Numbered from the stretch's first letter, positions 27,398 through 37,380 are shown. The stretch is DNA of 64,000 nt from Verrucomicrobiota bacterium (GCA_023269545.1 JAHFTB010000009.1:1-64000); one strand, 5' to 3'. Made by a program: numbers and translations. The notes: generated by a model from the letters alone, not told the origin.

Positions 27398-30070
27398 TTA
27401 TTTTTGAGTGAGCTCGCTCAAATTTAAAAGGTCCGTAACGAGGGAGGTCCACCCTGTCTGATGGCTGGCGCCGCAGCCACGCCCTGTGTCAGCATGGAAA
27501 TATTCGTAGAAAAGGACGAGTTCTTTCCACAAAGGATCCTGAGCATAGCGAGGCTCTCCGCCGTGGCAGGGACGATTTCCGTCTTGGTCCGGCAGAAAAA
27601 GAGACATGAGACGGAGGGTCAGCAAGCGAGCAGCTTCGCCGAGGGTGATCCGATTTCCGGAGCGCGTGGGAAATTCCACCGTGAATTTGTCTCCGTAAAA
27701 TTGATGAAAAATACGAAGTGCCTCGATGAGAAGATAGTTGAGAGGCAGCCAAATAGGGCCCCGCCAATTGGAGTTGCCCCCAAACATACCGGTAGTTCCT
27801 TCGCCCGGTTCGTAATTTACTGAATAGGGGACACCTTGCAGCCAATAAATATAAGGATTTTTTTCGTGAAATTTAGATACTGATCGAATGCCATAAGGAG
27901 AGAGAAATTCTTCTTCATCGAACATATAGAGGAGTAGACGTTGCAGGCGTTCTTTGGTGACCACTGCAAGGAAGTGGTCGCCCTGAAAATTTTTGTCGGC
28001 AGGACCGCGATCAATATGTTCGGTAAGAATGGAACGATTGTGGATAAACCATTGAACGCGTTTGACGAAGTTCGGACATGCAAGGAGTTTTGACTCAGGA
28101 AGAATGGTGGTGGCAAGCAAGGGAAGAAAACCGATGATGGAGCGAACCCGGAGAGGGACCTGGCGGTCGTCTAGCTGGAGAAGATCGTAATAAAAGCCAT
28201 CCTGTTCATCCCAGAGACCCGTCCCGCAAAAATGATGCATCGCATGTACAATGCGAACAAAGTGCTCAAAAAATTTGGATGCCAGGTCCTCGTAAACCTG
28301 GTTTTGCTGGGCCAGTTCGAGTGCGATGGAGAGCATGTGGATGCAGTAAAATGCCATCCATGCGGTGCCATCAGCTTGCTTTAAGGTGCCTCCGGTGGGA
28401 AGAGGCTTGGAACGATCAAAGACCCCCACATTGTCCAATCCGAGAAAGCCACCACCGAAAAGGTCATTTCCCTCGGGGTCCTTTCTGTTCACCCACCAAG
28501 TGAAGTTGAGGAGAAGTTTTCCAAAAATGCTTTCCAGAAAAACGCGATCTTCACTTGGTAAGAGCCAAGGGAGACGGTATACCCGCCAAGCGGCCCAAGC
28601 ATGGACGGGCGGATTGACATCGGAAAAATTCCATTCATAGGCGGGAATGCGCCCATTAGGATGCATATACCATTCCCGCAAAAACAAAGTTAATAGCTGC
28701 TTGGACAGAGGCGGATCGATGCGCGAAAGGGAGACTGCATGAAAAGCGAGGTCCCAGGTACAATAATAAGGATATTCCCACTTATCGGGCATGGACAGGA
28801 CATCTCGATTGAAAAGGTTATCCCACCCCGCGTTTCGCTGAGTATGCGCGAATGGCGGAGGAGAGCTCTTCGGTGCACCTTTCATCCATTCCGTCTGAAC
28901 GAGATTATAAAATTGCTTGGACCAAAGGAGGCCGGCATAAGCCTGGCGAGCCACTGCTTTTTTTTCAGGTGATAGGGAGCTCGCGATACGAGTTTCGTAA
29001 AATTGGTCAGCCTCTGCGATACGATGCTGAAAGATGTCCTCAAACGATTCGTCAAAGCGAGAATCAGGCGAATCGGCATGCTGAGTAAGGCGAAAACGGA
29101 GGATGATTTCGCTGCCGGCGGGTACTTCCATTCGATAGTGGGCCGCTGCCTTGGTGCCTTTGAAATTTGGATTTACAGCATGCTCGCATCCTTCAATCAA
29201 GCGTGCATGGAAGGCGTCTTTTACATAGGGCTGGGGATTGGGTTGGTTCTCCAATCGTTGCAAATTGGTTTCGTTGTTGGTAAAAAGAAATTCCGGAAGT
29301 CGTTCACGGGGATCCACTGAGAAAACATAATCTCCCAAGACTTCGTGGTGAGCCAATAACTGCGATTCAGAAGCTAAGTGAATTACTGGTGGCACTATAC
29401 ATTCTTCAAGAAGTTCGCCCCAGGACCACGTATTGCGGTACCAAAGGGTGGGGAGGATGTGCAGAGGAGCGGCTTCGGGGCCTCGATTGCAAATAGTGAC
29501 GCGAATCAGAATATCTTTAATCGATGCCTTGGCGTATTCGACAAAGACGTCGAAGTAACGATTCTCATCAAAAATGCCGGTGTCGATAATTTCAAATTCT
29601 CGTTCTTCTCGCGAACGTCGGGCGTTTTCTTCCACTAAACGCGTGTAAGGAAAGGCTGCTTGTGGGTATTTGTAGAGAGCCTTGCAATAAGAATGAGTAG
29701 GAGTGGAATCCAAATAATAATAGAGCTCCTTAACATCTTCACCATGATTGCCTTCAGGGCCGGAAAGGCCGAAGAGACGTTCTTTGAGGATAAGATCTTT
29801 TTCATTCCAGAGAGTGATGGCGAAGCAAAGCCTTCCGAAACGGTCGCAGATTCCTAATAATCCATCTTCGCCCCAACGGTAGGCGCGACTACGTGCGTGA
29901 TCATGGGGAAGATAATTCCACGGGTTTCCATTTTCAGAATAATCCTCTCGAATGGTACCCCATTGACGGTCAGAGAGATAGGGGCCCCACAATTTCCAAA
30001 AGCGATCGCGGGAGGCATCTTCTAAGAGCCGGGTGATTTCCGGAATGAGTGGATGGGAATTTTCGGACAT
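27398..30070 (-). CDS. GH63/MGH1-like glucosidase
   Basis: An 890-residue cytoplasmic glycoside hydrolase of the GH63 / mannosylglycerate hydrolase-like (MGH1) type, acting on alpha-glucosidic or related linkages of small glycans or osmolytes. A beta-rich N-terminal half (WGTIREDYSENGNPWNYLPHDHARSRAYRWGEDG) is followed by an (alpha/alpha)6 barrel with WDNLFNRDVLSMPDKWEYPYYCTWDLAFHAV, AYEWNFSDVNPPVHAWAA and GMFGGNSNWRGPIWLPLNYL. There is no signal peptide. It stands alone, and the exact substrate is unknown. Confidence 0.86.
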   Translation of the reverse strand: MSENSHPLIPEITRLLEDASRDRFWKLWGPYLSDRQWGTIREDYSENGNPWNYLPHDHARSRAYRWGEDGLLGICDRFGRLCFAITLWNEKDLILKERLFGLSGPEGNHGEDVKELYYYLDSTPTHSYCKALYKYPQAAFPYTRLVEENARRSREEREFEIIDTGIFDENRYFDVFVEYAKASIKDILIRVTICNRGPEAAPLHILPTLWYRNTWSWGELLEECIVPPVIHLASESQLLAHHEVLGDYVFSVDPRERLPEFLFTNNETNLQRLENQPNPQPYVKDAFHARLIEGCEHAVNPNFKGTKAAAHYRMEVPAGSEIILRFRLTQHADSPDSRFDESFEDIFQHRIAEADQFYETRIASSLSPEKKAVARQAYAGLLWSKQFYNLVQTEWMKGAPKSSPPPFAHTQRNAGWDNLFNRDVLSMPDKWEYPYYCTWDLAFHAVSLSRIDPPLSKQLLTLFLREWYMHPNGRIPAYEWNFSDVNPPVHAWAAWRVYRLPWLLPSEDRVFLESIFGKLLLNFTWWVNRKDPEGNDLFGGGFLGLDNVGVFDRSKPLPTGGTLKQADGTAWMAFYCIHMLSIALELAQQNQVYEDLASKFFEHFVRIVHAMHHFCGTGLWDEQDGFYYDLLQLDDRQVPLRVRSIIGFLPLLATTILPESKLLACPNFVKRVQWFIHNRSILTEHIDRGPADKNFQGDHFLAVVTKERLQRLLLYMFDEEEFLSPYGIRSVSKFHEKNPYIYWLQGVPYSVNYEPGEGTTGMFGGNSNWRGPIWLPLNYLLIEALRIFHQFYGDKFTVEFPTRSGNRITLGEAARLLTLRLMSLFLPDQDGNRPCHGGEPRYAQDPLWKELVLFYEYFHADTGRGCGASHQTGWTSLVTDLLNLSELTQK

Positions 30071-30179
30071 TGTGGGTGCAAGGAAAATGGAATGAAGAAA
30101 TTATGGAGAGTATGTAATACCTAGATTTTAGATTTCAGGATATCAGCATTGAAATGCTAATCAATAGGGTTTCATATTG

Positions 30180-30923
30180 ATGAAAACAAATTTGATATCG
30201 CAAGCCGTGGAGGGCCGCGTCGCAGGAAGTTCGAGGCTAAATAATAAAAATATTTATTTAAAGTTTTCAGGGGGAAATGAAACAAGGAGTGCAGCATTAG
30301 TTAGTGATAAAGTGATAAAGCCGAATCGGAGGGGTTTCGAAGGAAAGAACGATACTCTTTCTAATAGCTCGGAAAAATTGCTCAAACTATACGTTGGGTT
30401 GCAGACAAAATACAAACGCTTCGATAATAAACGAATAGGGAGTGTTCTCTCGCAGCAGTCTTCTCATAACGAGCGGCGGGACGATTCTCTCGACGAAGTG
30501 TCAAAAAAAACGCTCGTGAATAAGGAAAGAGACAAGGAACAGGAGGAGTTGCTTAATAAGGAAAAATACTCTAAAAATAGACAAAATCAGAGTAGCTTGG
30601 AAGTTTTGCCATTAAATTTCCCGAAGACTTACGAAACAACAAATCAGATGAGGGGTGATTCAGTGCAATTTGTCCACTTCGGTTATTTCGATGCTTTCCC
30701 ATGTACTTACAGCACTGTACGATTCGCGATGCCATCGGATCATGTGTTTATTTCACAAAATAAAACTTCCGGTAATTCTCTTCCTATTGTGACACATTCG
30801 ATTAAACATTTCGCTCGGCCAAAAATAGGGCCAAAAAAATTATTAAAAATAATGGCGGCATGTAGTATCTTCATTTTAGTTTCCCTTATTATAATAATAA
30901 TGTTTGTTAAGCTAAATCAATAG
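30180..30923 (+). CDS. Unidentified tail-anchored protein
   Basis: A protein of about 247 residues that I do not recognise. It has a long polar, Lys/Ser/Asn-rich and probably disordered body (roughly 1-215) and one strong hydrophobic segment at the extreme C-terminus (KIMAACSIFILVSLIIIIMFVK), with no N-terminal signal. This is the layout of a tail-anchored membrane protein. The gene is visibly more AT-rich than its neighbours (many AAA, AAT and ATA codons), suggesting recent acquisition or low constraint. A role at a host membrane is possible but is inference only. Confidence 0.6.
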   Translation: MKTNLISQAVEGRVAGSSRLNNKNIYLKFSGGNETRSAALVSDKVIKPNRRGFEGKNDTLSNSSEKLLKLYVGLQTKYKRFDNKRIGSVLSQQSSHNERRDDSLDEVSKKTLVNKERDKEQEELLNKEKYSKNRQNQSSLEVLPLNFPKTYETTNQMRGDSVQFVHFGYFDAFPCTYSTVRFAMPSDHVFISQNKTSGNSLPIVTHSIKHFARPKIGPKKLLKIMAACSIFILVSLIIIIMFVKLNQ

Positions 30924-30948
30924 CTTTGAATGTTCCGAGGAGATTGTC

Positions 30949-31007
30949 AGGAGTGACACAAAGAGGGGGAAAGCGCGCGAATTTTTTCTGAATCCACAGG
31001 TGTCCGG
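30949..31007. repeat. 60-bp dispersed repeat, copy 1
   Basis: This stretch (caggagtgacacaaag ... gggggaaagcgcgcga ... ggtgtcc) aligns along its length with 37493-37555. Shared blocks are cagga, acacaaa, ggggaaagcg, gcga and ttttct. The terminal inversion is weaker here than in the second copy. It lies between two plus-strand genes. Confidence 0.6.
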
Positions 31008-31067
31008 ATATCCATAGTCCTGGCTGGAAGGGGTATCCGCATTTCCCGCGCTTGACGTAGAGGGGGG

Positions 31068-32585
31068 ATGCGGGTTTTTCTGTCACATTCCATGCGAATA
31101 TCGCTCCGCTTTGTGGTTCTGCTGTTTTGTTGGTTAGCCGGCACCGGTTTACTGCGCGCTGAGAATTCGGAGGCGATAGAGACTTTTCCGCGACCTCTTT
31201 CCAGTTATGCAGACGAAAGTCTTTCTGCTGGTGCCCAACTTTGGGATCGCCTGAAGGCTGAGCCGCTCAATGGGATTGCGACGTTGATATTTTTGTTAGC
31301 CATCGTCCATACCTTCACTGCGCCGAAGTTTATGGCTCTCTCGCATCGGTATGCTCAGGAAGCGGAGTCTCTCTCAGTTCCCGAGGAGGGTGATAAGAAG
31401 ATGAGGAGCCGATGTGACGGACTGCGGTTTCGCAGTGTGATGTGCCATTTTCTCGGAGAAGTGGAAGCGATTTTTGGCATTTGGTTAATTCCGCTGGGGA
31501 TTGCGGTTGCTGTGATGAAGGGATTCCCCACGATATTTAAGTATCTGGATGAAGTTCGTTTTTCGGAACCGATTTTTGTGGTGGTGATCATGGCCATGGC
31601 GGCATCGCGTCCCATTCTGCGGTTTACGGAAGCTTGTCTGTCTGCGGTGGCATCCCTGGGTGGAAAATCAGTGGCGGCATGGTGGTTTTCTATTCTGACC
31701 TTGGGGCCGTTGTTGGGTTCCTTGATCACGGAACCTGCGGCTATGACGATTTGCGCTTTGTTGCTAGCGGATCGTTTTTTTCGGGCCCAACCTGGAATGC
31801 CTCTGCGATATGCCACGCTGGGTCTTCTGTTTGTGAATATTTCGGTGGGGGGGACTCTGACTCATTTTGCAGCTCCGCCGGTGGTTATGGTGGCTTCGGA
31901 GTGGGGCTGGGGGATGGGATATATGCTCCAGGCATTTGGTTGGAAGGCAGCATTAAGCATTCTGATTTCGAATATCCTTTTCCTTTCAGTTTTTCGGCGG
32001 GAGCTACTTTCCTTAGCGATTAAGGATGAGGATCATCGAAGACAAGTGCGGATTCCCATCTGGATTACGCTCACACATATCGCAATGATCGGATGGGTGG
32101 TTTTCACGGCTCATCATCCTGCTGTCGTCGTACTCAGTTTGTTGTTTTTTCTAGCCTTTGTTCTTGCTACGCCGGGGCATCAGGAGGAGATAGCCTTCAG
32201 AGCGCCTCTTCTTGTAGGATTCTTCCTTGCGGCGCTCGTCATCCATGGAGGTTTTCAGCAGTGGTGGCTGGCACCGGTTCTCGGAGATCTCGGTCGTTGG
32301 CCTCTGATGATCAGTTCCACCGTGCTGACCGCATTCAACGACAATGCGGCGATCACTTATCTGGCTTCCTTGGTTCCGGGTCTGAGTGATCCTTTGAAAT
32401 ACGCGGTAGTGGCGGGTGCCGTGGCGGGCGGTGGGTTGACAGTGATTGCAAATGCCCCCAATCCGGCGGGTCAGACCCTTCTGCAAAAATTTTTTGGTGA
32501 AGACGGAGTGCATCCCGTATATCTCTTTGCTGCTGCGATAATTCCAACTTTGATCGTGGGAGTGATCTTCATGTTGCTGCCTTGA
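31068..32585 (+). CDS. Putative Na+/H+ antiporter (PF07399-type)
   Basis: A 505-residue inner membrane protein with a signal-like first segment and about ten further hydrophobic segments. LNGIATLIFLLAIVHTFTAPKF, FLGEVEAIFGIWLIPLGIAV, LGPLLGSLITEPAAMTICALLL and LTAFNDNAAITYLASLVPGL resemble the conserved charged and polar motifs of the putative Na+/H+ antiporter family common in Verrucomicrobia and Chlamydiae. A second ATG at 31092 is an alternative start. Transport activity is inferred from family membership. Confidence 0.82.
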   Translation: MRVFLSHSMRISLRFVVLLFCWLAGTGLLRAENSEAIETFPRPLSSYADESLSAGAQLWDRLKAEPLNGIATLIFLLAIVHTFTAPKFMALSHRYAQEAESLSVPEEGDKKMRSRCDGLRFRSVMCHFLGEVEAIFGIWLIPLGIAVAVMKGFPTIFKYLDEVRFSEPIFVVVIMAMAASRPILRFTEACLSAVASLGGKSVAAWWFSILTLGPLLGSLITEPAAMTICALLLADRFFRAQPGMPLRYATLGLLFVNISVGGTLTHFAAPPVVMVASEWGWGMGYMLQAFGWKAALSILISNILFLSVFRRELLSLAIKDEDHRRQVRIPIWITLTHIAMIGWVVFTAHHPAVVVLSLLFFLAFVLATPGHQEEIAFRAPLLVGFFLAALVIHGGFQQWWLAPVLGDLGRWPLMISSTVLTAFNDNAAITYLASLVPGLSDPLKYAVVAGAVAGGGLTVIANAPNPAGQTLLQKFFGEDGVHPVYLFAAAIIPTLIVGVIFMLLP

Positions 32586-32703
32586 AAGAACCCCTGGATT
32601 GAAAAAAAGGCATTGCAACAGGCGTTGAAGCGTACCAAATTATACATCAATTTTATTAATGTATCGCGCGTACCCCGCTGCTCGGTACAGACGCTAACTA
32701 TCC

Positions 32704-35439
32704 ATGAACAGTTCTTTTACGGCTCGTTGGAATGAGGCTTTATTGGACGAAAATTACCAGAGTTGGCAGCGAGATCCTCAATCTGTAGGACCCGACTGGG
32801 GAGCCTTCTTCGAAGGCTTTGAGCTTGGCGCTGCGCACCTCGCCAAAAAAAGAGTGGAAACAGAAAATACTTCTGTCACCAGCGAGGACTCCGACTTCCG
32901 GAACAAGGTGGATGCATTGATTTATGCCTACCGCACCTTAGGTCACTCTATTGCTAAACTTGACCCTCTTGCGGAAGCCCCCCGTGAACAGCCTCTTCTT
33001 GCCCTAAGCAATTTCGGATTTTCCACAGAAGATTTAGATAAAACAGTTCGCTCTGTTTCCGGCGGTAAGACAGTCAAACTTAGGGAGTTAATTCAAATTC
33101 TTGAAAAGATTTATTGCGGGACCGTGGGAGTGGAATTCATGCACATTCAGCATCCTCGCGAGAGGAACTGGGTATTGGATCGCATGGAGCGGGAAGGAAA
33201 AAAAAATGATCAGGAGGCCCAGTTTTGCCTGGAGGTGCTTCGAACACTATACGAGGCGGAAACTTTTGAACATTTTCTGCATTCGAATTACGTAGGGCAC
33301 AAACGTTTTTCCCTGGAAGGTGGGGAATCCCTTCTCGTCAGCCTGCGAATCATTCTGAATAATTGCGAAAAACTCGGCTTGCAGCAGCTTGTGATTGGAA
33401 TGTCGCACCGCGGACGCTTGAACGTGTTGGCTAATTTTCTTCAGAAGCCACTGGAGATGATTTTCAACGAATTTAGCGATATTTATGTGCCCGGTTCTGT
33501 GGGAGGAAGTGGCGATGTGAAATATCACCTGGGTTATCAGACTACTCATCAGACGCCCGCGGCCTATTCCGTGCAAATTCACCTCGCGGCCAATCCCAGT
33601 CACCTCGAGGCTGTGGATCCAGTGGTACAAGGGAAAACACGGGCTATCCAACGTATCTGTGACGATACCAAGGAACGTAAAAAAGTTCTTCCTATTTTAA
33701 TTCATGGGGATGCCGCGTTTGCAGCACAGGGGGTCGTGGCTGAAACCCTGAATATGTCTCAATTGCCGGGTTATCAAACGGGAGGGACTGTTCACATAAT
33801 TGTCAATAACCAGATTGGATTTACCACTCTGCCCGCGGATGCGCGATCGACGCTTTATTGTACGGATGTAGCGAAAATGGTGGAAGCACCCATTTTTCAC
33901 GTAAATGGGGAAGATCCCTTAGCTGTTGCTGCTGTCACGGAAATGGCATTGGAATTTCGTCAGGAATTTGGAAAAGACGTTGTGATCGATATTGTCTGCT
34001 TCCGCCGACATGGTCACAATGAAGCTGACGAGCCTGCTTTCACGCAGCCGAATCTTTACAAGAGAATTAAAGATTATCCTCTGCTCAGCGACATTTTTCT
34101 GAAGCAGCTAGAAAAACAGCCGGCAATTCAGCTTGAAGAAGTCCTTGCCATGAAGGCCAGGAAATTGAAGGACTTAGAAGAAGCTTTTGCCTGTGTAAAA
34201 AATAGCGAGGAAAAGAAATCCCAATTTTCTGGATCCACCGCCATTTTTCAGCCGCCATATTCTCACGAACCTGTGGATACGGCGATTGATGCCGCGATGC
34301 TGGAAAAAATTGTCCATGCGCTTACCACTGTTCCGGATGGTTTTCAGGTGCTTCCGAAAATTCGTCGCATGTTGTTAGATCGGAGGCGACAGGTCTGGAA
34401 AAATGGAGGTCCCTATGACTGGGCATTTGCTGAAGCCCTCGCTTTCGGCTCTCTTTTATTGGAGAAGACGCCCGTGCGGCTTTCGGGACAAGATAGCTGC
34501 CGTGGTACTTTTAGTCATCGCCATAGCATTCTGTACGATGAAGTCAACCGGGAACGCTACACTCCTTTGGAGAACCTCGGTCCCGATCAAGCCAGATTCT
34601 GTGCTTATAATAGTCCTTTATCTGAGTATGCCGTACTTGGCTTTGATTATGGCTATTCGATGGATTTCCCCTCCCTGCTTTGTCTTTGGGAGGCCCAATT
34701 TGGAGACTTTGTGAATGGCGCGCAGATCATCATTGATCAATTTATCGCCTCTTCCGAATCCAAATGGCAAAGACCGAGTTCTATTGTGATGCTCTTACCG
34801 CATGGTCATGAAGGCCAGGGGCCCGAGCACACGAGTGGTCGTTTAGAACGTTTCTTACAGCTCTGTGCGGAAGAAAACATGCAGATTTGTAATTTGACTA
34901 CACCGGCCCAATACTTCCATGCCCTTCGCCGCCAAATCCATCGCGGTTATCGGAAGCCACTTGTAATCATGACTCCGAAGAGCTTATTGCGCTCTGAGGA
35001 TGCGGTATCGAAAACAGAGGATTTTACTGATTCCCGCTTCTTCGAAATTTTGGATGACCCTCATCAGAAACATCCCGATAAGGTTCAGCGAGTGATTTTC
35101 TGTTGTGGTAAGGTCTATTATGATCTTCTTAAGTATCGCGCCGCTAATCAGTGGGACGAATCGGTAGCCCTGATTCGCATGGAACAACTTTATCCCTTAT
35201 ACGAAGAAAAGCTCATGCGTATTTTCCAACGTTACAAAGGGGTGTCGCGAGTCATCTGGTGCCAGGAAGAACCGCAAAATATGGGGGCTGGGTTATTCAT
35301 TTTACCGAGACTTCAAAAACTGCTCGGTCATCCCATCGGGTATGCTGGCCGTCCGGCCAGCGCGAGTCCGGCATCAGGTTCGACATCGGCACACAAAAGG
35401 CAACAGGTCGAGTTAGTAAAAACAGCTTTTGAATTATAA
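32704..35439 (+). CDS. sucA: 2-oxoglutarate dehydrogenase E1
   Basis: The 911-residue thiamine diphosphate-dependent decarboxylase of the TCA cycle complex. The N-terminal segment NSSFTARWNEALLDENYQSW is the E2-contact region. GMSHRGRLNVLANFLQKP, DVKYHLGYQ, ANPSHLEAVDPVVQGKTRA, GDAAFAAQGVVAETLNMSQL, VNNQIGFTT and MLLPHGHEGQGPEHTSGRLERFLQL are hallmark motifs, with the ThDP-binding GDG-type segment intact. Length is normal. The sucB gene follows after an 84-bp mobile repeat that begins at the base after this stop codon. Confidence 0.97.
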   Translation: MNSSFTARWNEALLDENYQSWQRDPQSVGPDWGAFFEGFELGAAHLAKKRVETENTSVTSEDSDFRNKVDALIYAYRTLGHSIAKLDPLAEAPREQPLLALSNFGFSTEDLDKTVRSVSGGKTVKLRELIQILEKIYCGTVGVEFMHIQHPRERNWVLDRMEREGKKNDQEAQFCLEVLRTLYEAETFEHFLHSNYVGHKRFSLEGGESLLVSLRIILNNCEKLGLQQLVIGMSHRGRLNVLANFLQKPLEMIFNEFSDIYVPGSVGGSGDVKYHLGYQTTHQTPAAYSVQIHLAANPSHLEAVDPVVQGKTRAIQRICDDTKERKKVLPILIHGDAAFAAQGVVAETLNMSQLPGYQTGGTVHIIVNNQIGFTTLPADARSTLYCTDVAKMVEAPIFHVNGEDPLAVAAVTEMALEFRQEFGKDVVIDIVCFRRHGHNEADEPAFTQPNLYKRIKDYPLLSDIFLKQLEKQPAIQLEEVLAMKARKLKDLEEAFACVKNSEEKKSQFSGSTAIFQPPYSHEPVDTAIDAAMLEKIVHALTTVPDGFQVLPKIRRMLLDRRRQVWKNGGPYDWAFAEALAFGSLLLEKTPVRLSGQDSCRGTFSHRHSILYDEVNRERYTPLENLGPDQARFCAYNSPLSEYAVLGFDYGYSMDFPSLLCLWEAQFGDFVNGAQIIIDQFIASSESKWQRPSSIVMLLPHGHEGQGPEHTSGRLERFLQLCAEENMQICNLTTPAQYFHALRRQIHRGYRKPLVIMTPKSLLRSEDAVSKTEDFTDSRFFEILDDPHQKHPDKVQRVIFCCGKVYYDLLKYRAANQWDESVALIRMEQLYPLYEEKLMRIFQRYKGVSRVIWCQEEPQNMGAGLFILPRLQKLLGHPIGYAGRPASASPASGSTSAHKRQQVELVKTAFEL

Positions 35440-35523
35440 AGTGATGTGACGCAAAAAAGAGAAACCTTGTGGGTTAAAATGGTTTTTTTGCTCCCAGAGC
35501 TCCTAAAAGTGCATAACGTCAGT
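35440..35523 (-). mobile_element. MITE-like 84-bp element, copy A
   Basis: A full copy of an 83-84 bp element found again at 37403 and 53019 and truncated at 44706. The two ends, actgacgttatgca and agtgatgtgacgca, are imperfect terminal inverted repeats (11 of 14 identical using the best copies). The 5-bp sequence tataa flanks both sides (35435-35439 and 35524-35528), as expected for a target-site duplication. It sits in the 104-base sucA-sucB gap, starting immediately after the sucA stop. It encodes nothing. Confidence 0.82.
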
Positions 35524-35543
35524 TATAAATCGGATTATTTCTC

Positions 35544-36656
35544 ATGCAAATTGAAGTTAAAGTTCCAGCCGTTGGAGAATCGATTGTCACAGGCGTTTTG
35601 TCTGCCTGGCACAAAAAAAATGGACAGGCAGTTCAGGCGGGAGAAATTCTTTTCTCCCTAGATACAGATAAAATTTCCACCGAGGTCAATGCGCCTGAAT
35701 CAGGGACGATTTCCACCTTGGTAAACGAAGGAGATGAAGTGCGTATTGGTCAAGCGGTAGCTACTATTGAGACCACCGGTGTCGCCACACCGGAATCATC
35801 CGCTCCTTTACCTGTCGTGTCCCAGAAGGAGGCCCCTGCTGCGCAACAAACGCAAGCTATACCACAGGCTCCGACTGTTACTGAAATAGTGCCGCAAAAG
35901 GCTGCACCGCCGCTCCGGATGTCTGCACAACGGAGTGAGGTCACGACCGAGAATAGTGCGCGTGTGACGCGGAAGCGCCTTTCTCCACTCCGTCGCAAGA
36001 TCGCTGCTCAATTGGTTTCCGCCCAGCAAGCCGCTGCGATTCTCACCACCTTTAACGAATGTGATATGAGTGGGATTATGAAGCTCCGGAAGGAGCTTCA
36101 GGAAGAATTCCAAAAGAAATATGGTGTGAAACTGGGCTTCATGTCCTTCTTCATCAAGGCCGTGGTGGATGCTCTCCAAGTCGTCCCCTCACTCAATTCG
36201 CGCATGGAAGGGGATGAACTCATTCAGAATCATTTCTACAATATTGGCGTGGCAGTGGGCACCGAGCGCGGTCTTATGGTTCCCGTTCTCCGCGACTGTG
36301 ATCAAAAGTCTTTTGCGGATCTGGAGCGAGAACTAGCGGGTTTTGCCGTAAAAGCTCGCGAAGGCAAGGTGGCACTTGAGGATCTTCAAGGAGGAGTATT
36401 CACCATTTCCAATGGCGGCGTATATGGTTCCTTATTAAGCACACCGATTCTTAATCCACCGCAAAGTGGTATCCTGGGAATGCATAAAATTCAGGAAAGA
36501 CCTGTTGCTATTCAAGGCCAGGTAGTGATCCGCCCCATGATGTATCTTGCTCTGAGTTATGACCATCGTGTCATTGATGGTAAAGAGGCGGTGACGTCTC
36601 TCATCCGTATCAAGGACTGCATTGAAAATCCTGCCCGACTCTTGCTGGAGGCTTAA
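35544..36656 (+). CDS. sucB: 2-oxoglutarate dehydrogenase E2 (dihydrolipoyl succinyltransferase), short form
   Basis: A 370-residue E2. The lipoyl domain (1-79) has the lipoylated Lys in [13 protein letters not shown], followed by an Ala/Pro/Gln-rich linker. The catalytic domain starts near 148 ([16 protein letters not shown]) and ends with [14 protein letters not shown] containing the active-site His and Asp. The peripheral subunit-binding domain that normally lies between linker and core (about 35 residues, pattern SPAxRxLA...GTGxxGRI) cannot be found, which matches the reduced length. E3 (lpd) is not in the window. Confidence 0.93.
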   Translation: MQIEVKVPAVGESIVTGVLSAWHKKNGQAVQAGEILFSLDTDKISTEVNAPESGTISTLVNEGDEVRIGQAVATIETTGVATPESSAPLPVVSQKEAPAAQQTQAIPQAPTVTEIVPQKAAPPLRMSAQRSEVTTENSARVTRKRLSPLRRKIAAQLVSAQQAAAILTTFNECDMSGIMKLRKELQEEFQKKYGVKLGFMSFFIKAVVDALQVVPSLNSRMEGDELIQNHFYNIGVAVGTERGLMVPVLRDCDQKSFADLERELAGFAVKAREGKVALEDLQGGVFTISNGGVYGSLLSTPILNPPQSGILGMHKIQERPVAIQGQVVIRPMMYLALSYDHRVIDGKEAVTSLIRIKDCIENPARLLLEA

Positions 36657-36682
36657 GAGGAGTGCGTAGTTCGTAGAACCTA

Positions 36683-36772
36683 GCTTAAAAAAAGTTGCGA
36701 ATGGCTCCAAGAACTGAATGCTTTCCTTAAGAAGAAATACCTCCTTAAGAAAGTCCAGTTCCCAGGTAGTCA
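36683..36772 (+). repeat. 85-90 bp dispersed repeat, intergenic copy
   Basis: This copy reads agcttaaaaaaagttgcgaa, then ctccaagaactgaatg, then ccttaagaa and cagttccc. It aligns with 40525-40612 (minus) and 59245-59335 (plus), with an internal rearrangement around 36720-36750. It lies between sucB and the Rrf2 gene and has the self-complementary core typical of the family. Confidence 0.75.
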
Positions 36773-36888
36773 CCAGGCAATCCATCCGGACAAGAAATAA
36801 AATTCTTTTGAGATGCAATTAATTGATTTTCTGATGGTTGCGATACGTTTCTTTGACTTGTTCCCTGTGTTTGATTTACGACATCAAC

Positions 36889-37368
36889 ATGCAGCTTTCT
36901 ATGCGGACGGATTATGCCTTACGGGCGCTTTTTACTCTTGTGGAACATTTTGGGGGAGGACCCATTTCGATTGGGGAATTGGCAAGAAGGAATGATGTTC
37001 CAAAGCGTTTTTTAGAGCACATCATGTTGGATCTCAAGGCAAAGGGGGTGGTGGAGAGCATCGCGGGAAAATATGGTGGCTATCGTCTATTACGCAGTCC
37101 CGATCGTATCACAATGGGAGAGATAGTACGTTACTTTGATGGTTATTTGGCTCCAATTGCGTGTGTTTCCATCAGTGAATACAAACGCTGTTCACAGGAG
37201 AATACTTGTAGATTTCGACCGCTCTTTCTGGAAGCCAGAAAGTCCGTTGCACGTTTGATGGATCAAACTACGTTGGCGGGGGTTCTCAAAAATTTTTATC
37301 AGAAATCATCGGCACCTCCCTCTTCGACAGTTCCTCCTGTCGAAGGATGTTTCGGCGACGGAATTTAA
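36889..37368 (+). CDS. Rrf2-family transcription regulator with candidate Fe-S cysteines
   Basis: A protein of about 159 residues with the Rrf2 winged helix: MRTDYALRALFTLVEHFGGGPISIGELARRNDVPKRFLEHIML and VVESIAGKYGGYRLLRSPDRITMGEIVRYFDGYL. Three cysteines (ACVSISEYKRCSQENTCRF) lie where IscR, NsrR and RsrR bind an Fe-S cluster, so it may sense iron-sulfur status, nitric oxide or redox state. The frame opens at 36838, but ATG 36889 or 36901 fits the family start. It sits downstream of sucB. Confidence 0.88.
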   Translation: MQLSMRTDYALRALFTLVEHFGGGPISIGELARRNDVPKRFLEHIMLDLKAKGVVESIAGKYGGYRLLRSPDRITMGEIVRYFDGYLAPIACVSISEYKRCSQENTCRFRPLFLEARKSVARLMDQTTLAGVLKNFYQKSSAPPSSTVPPVEGCFGDGI

Positions 37369-37380
37369 CAAATCCATGCC

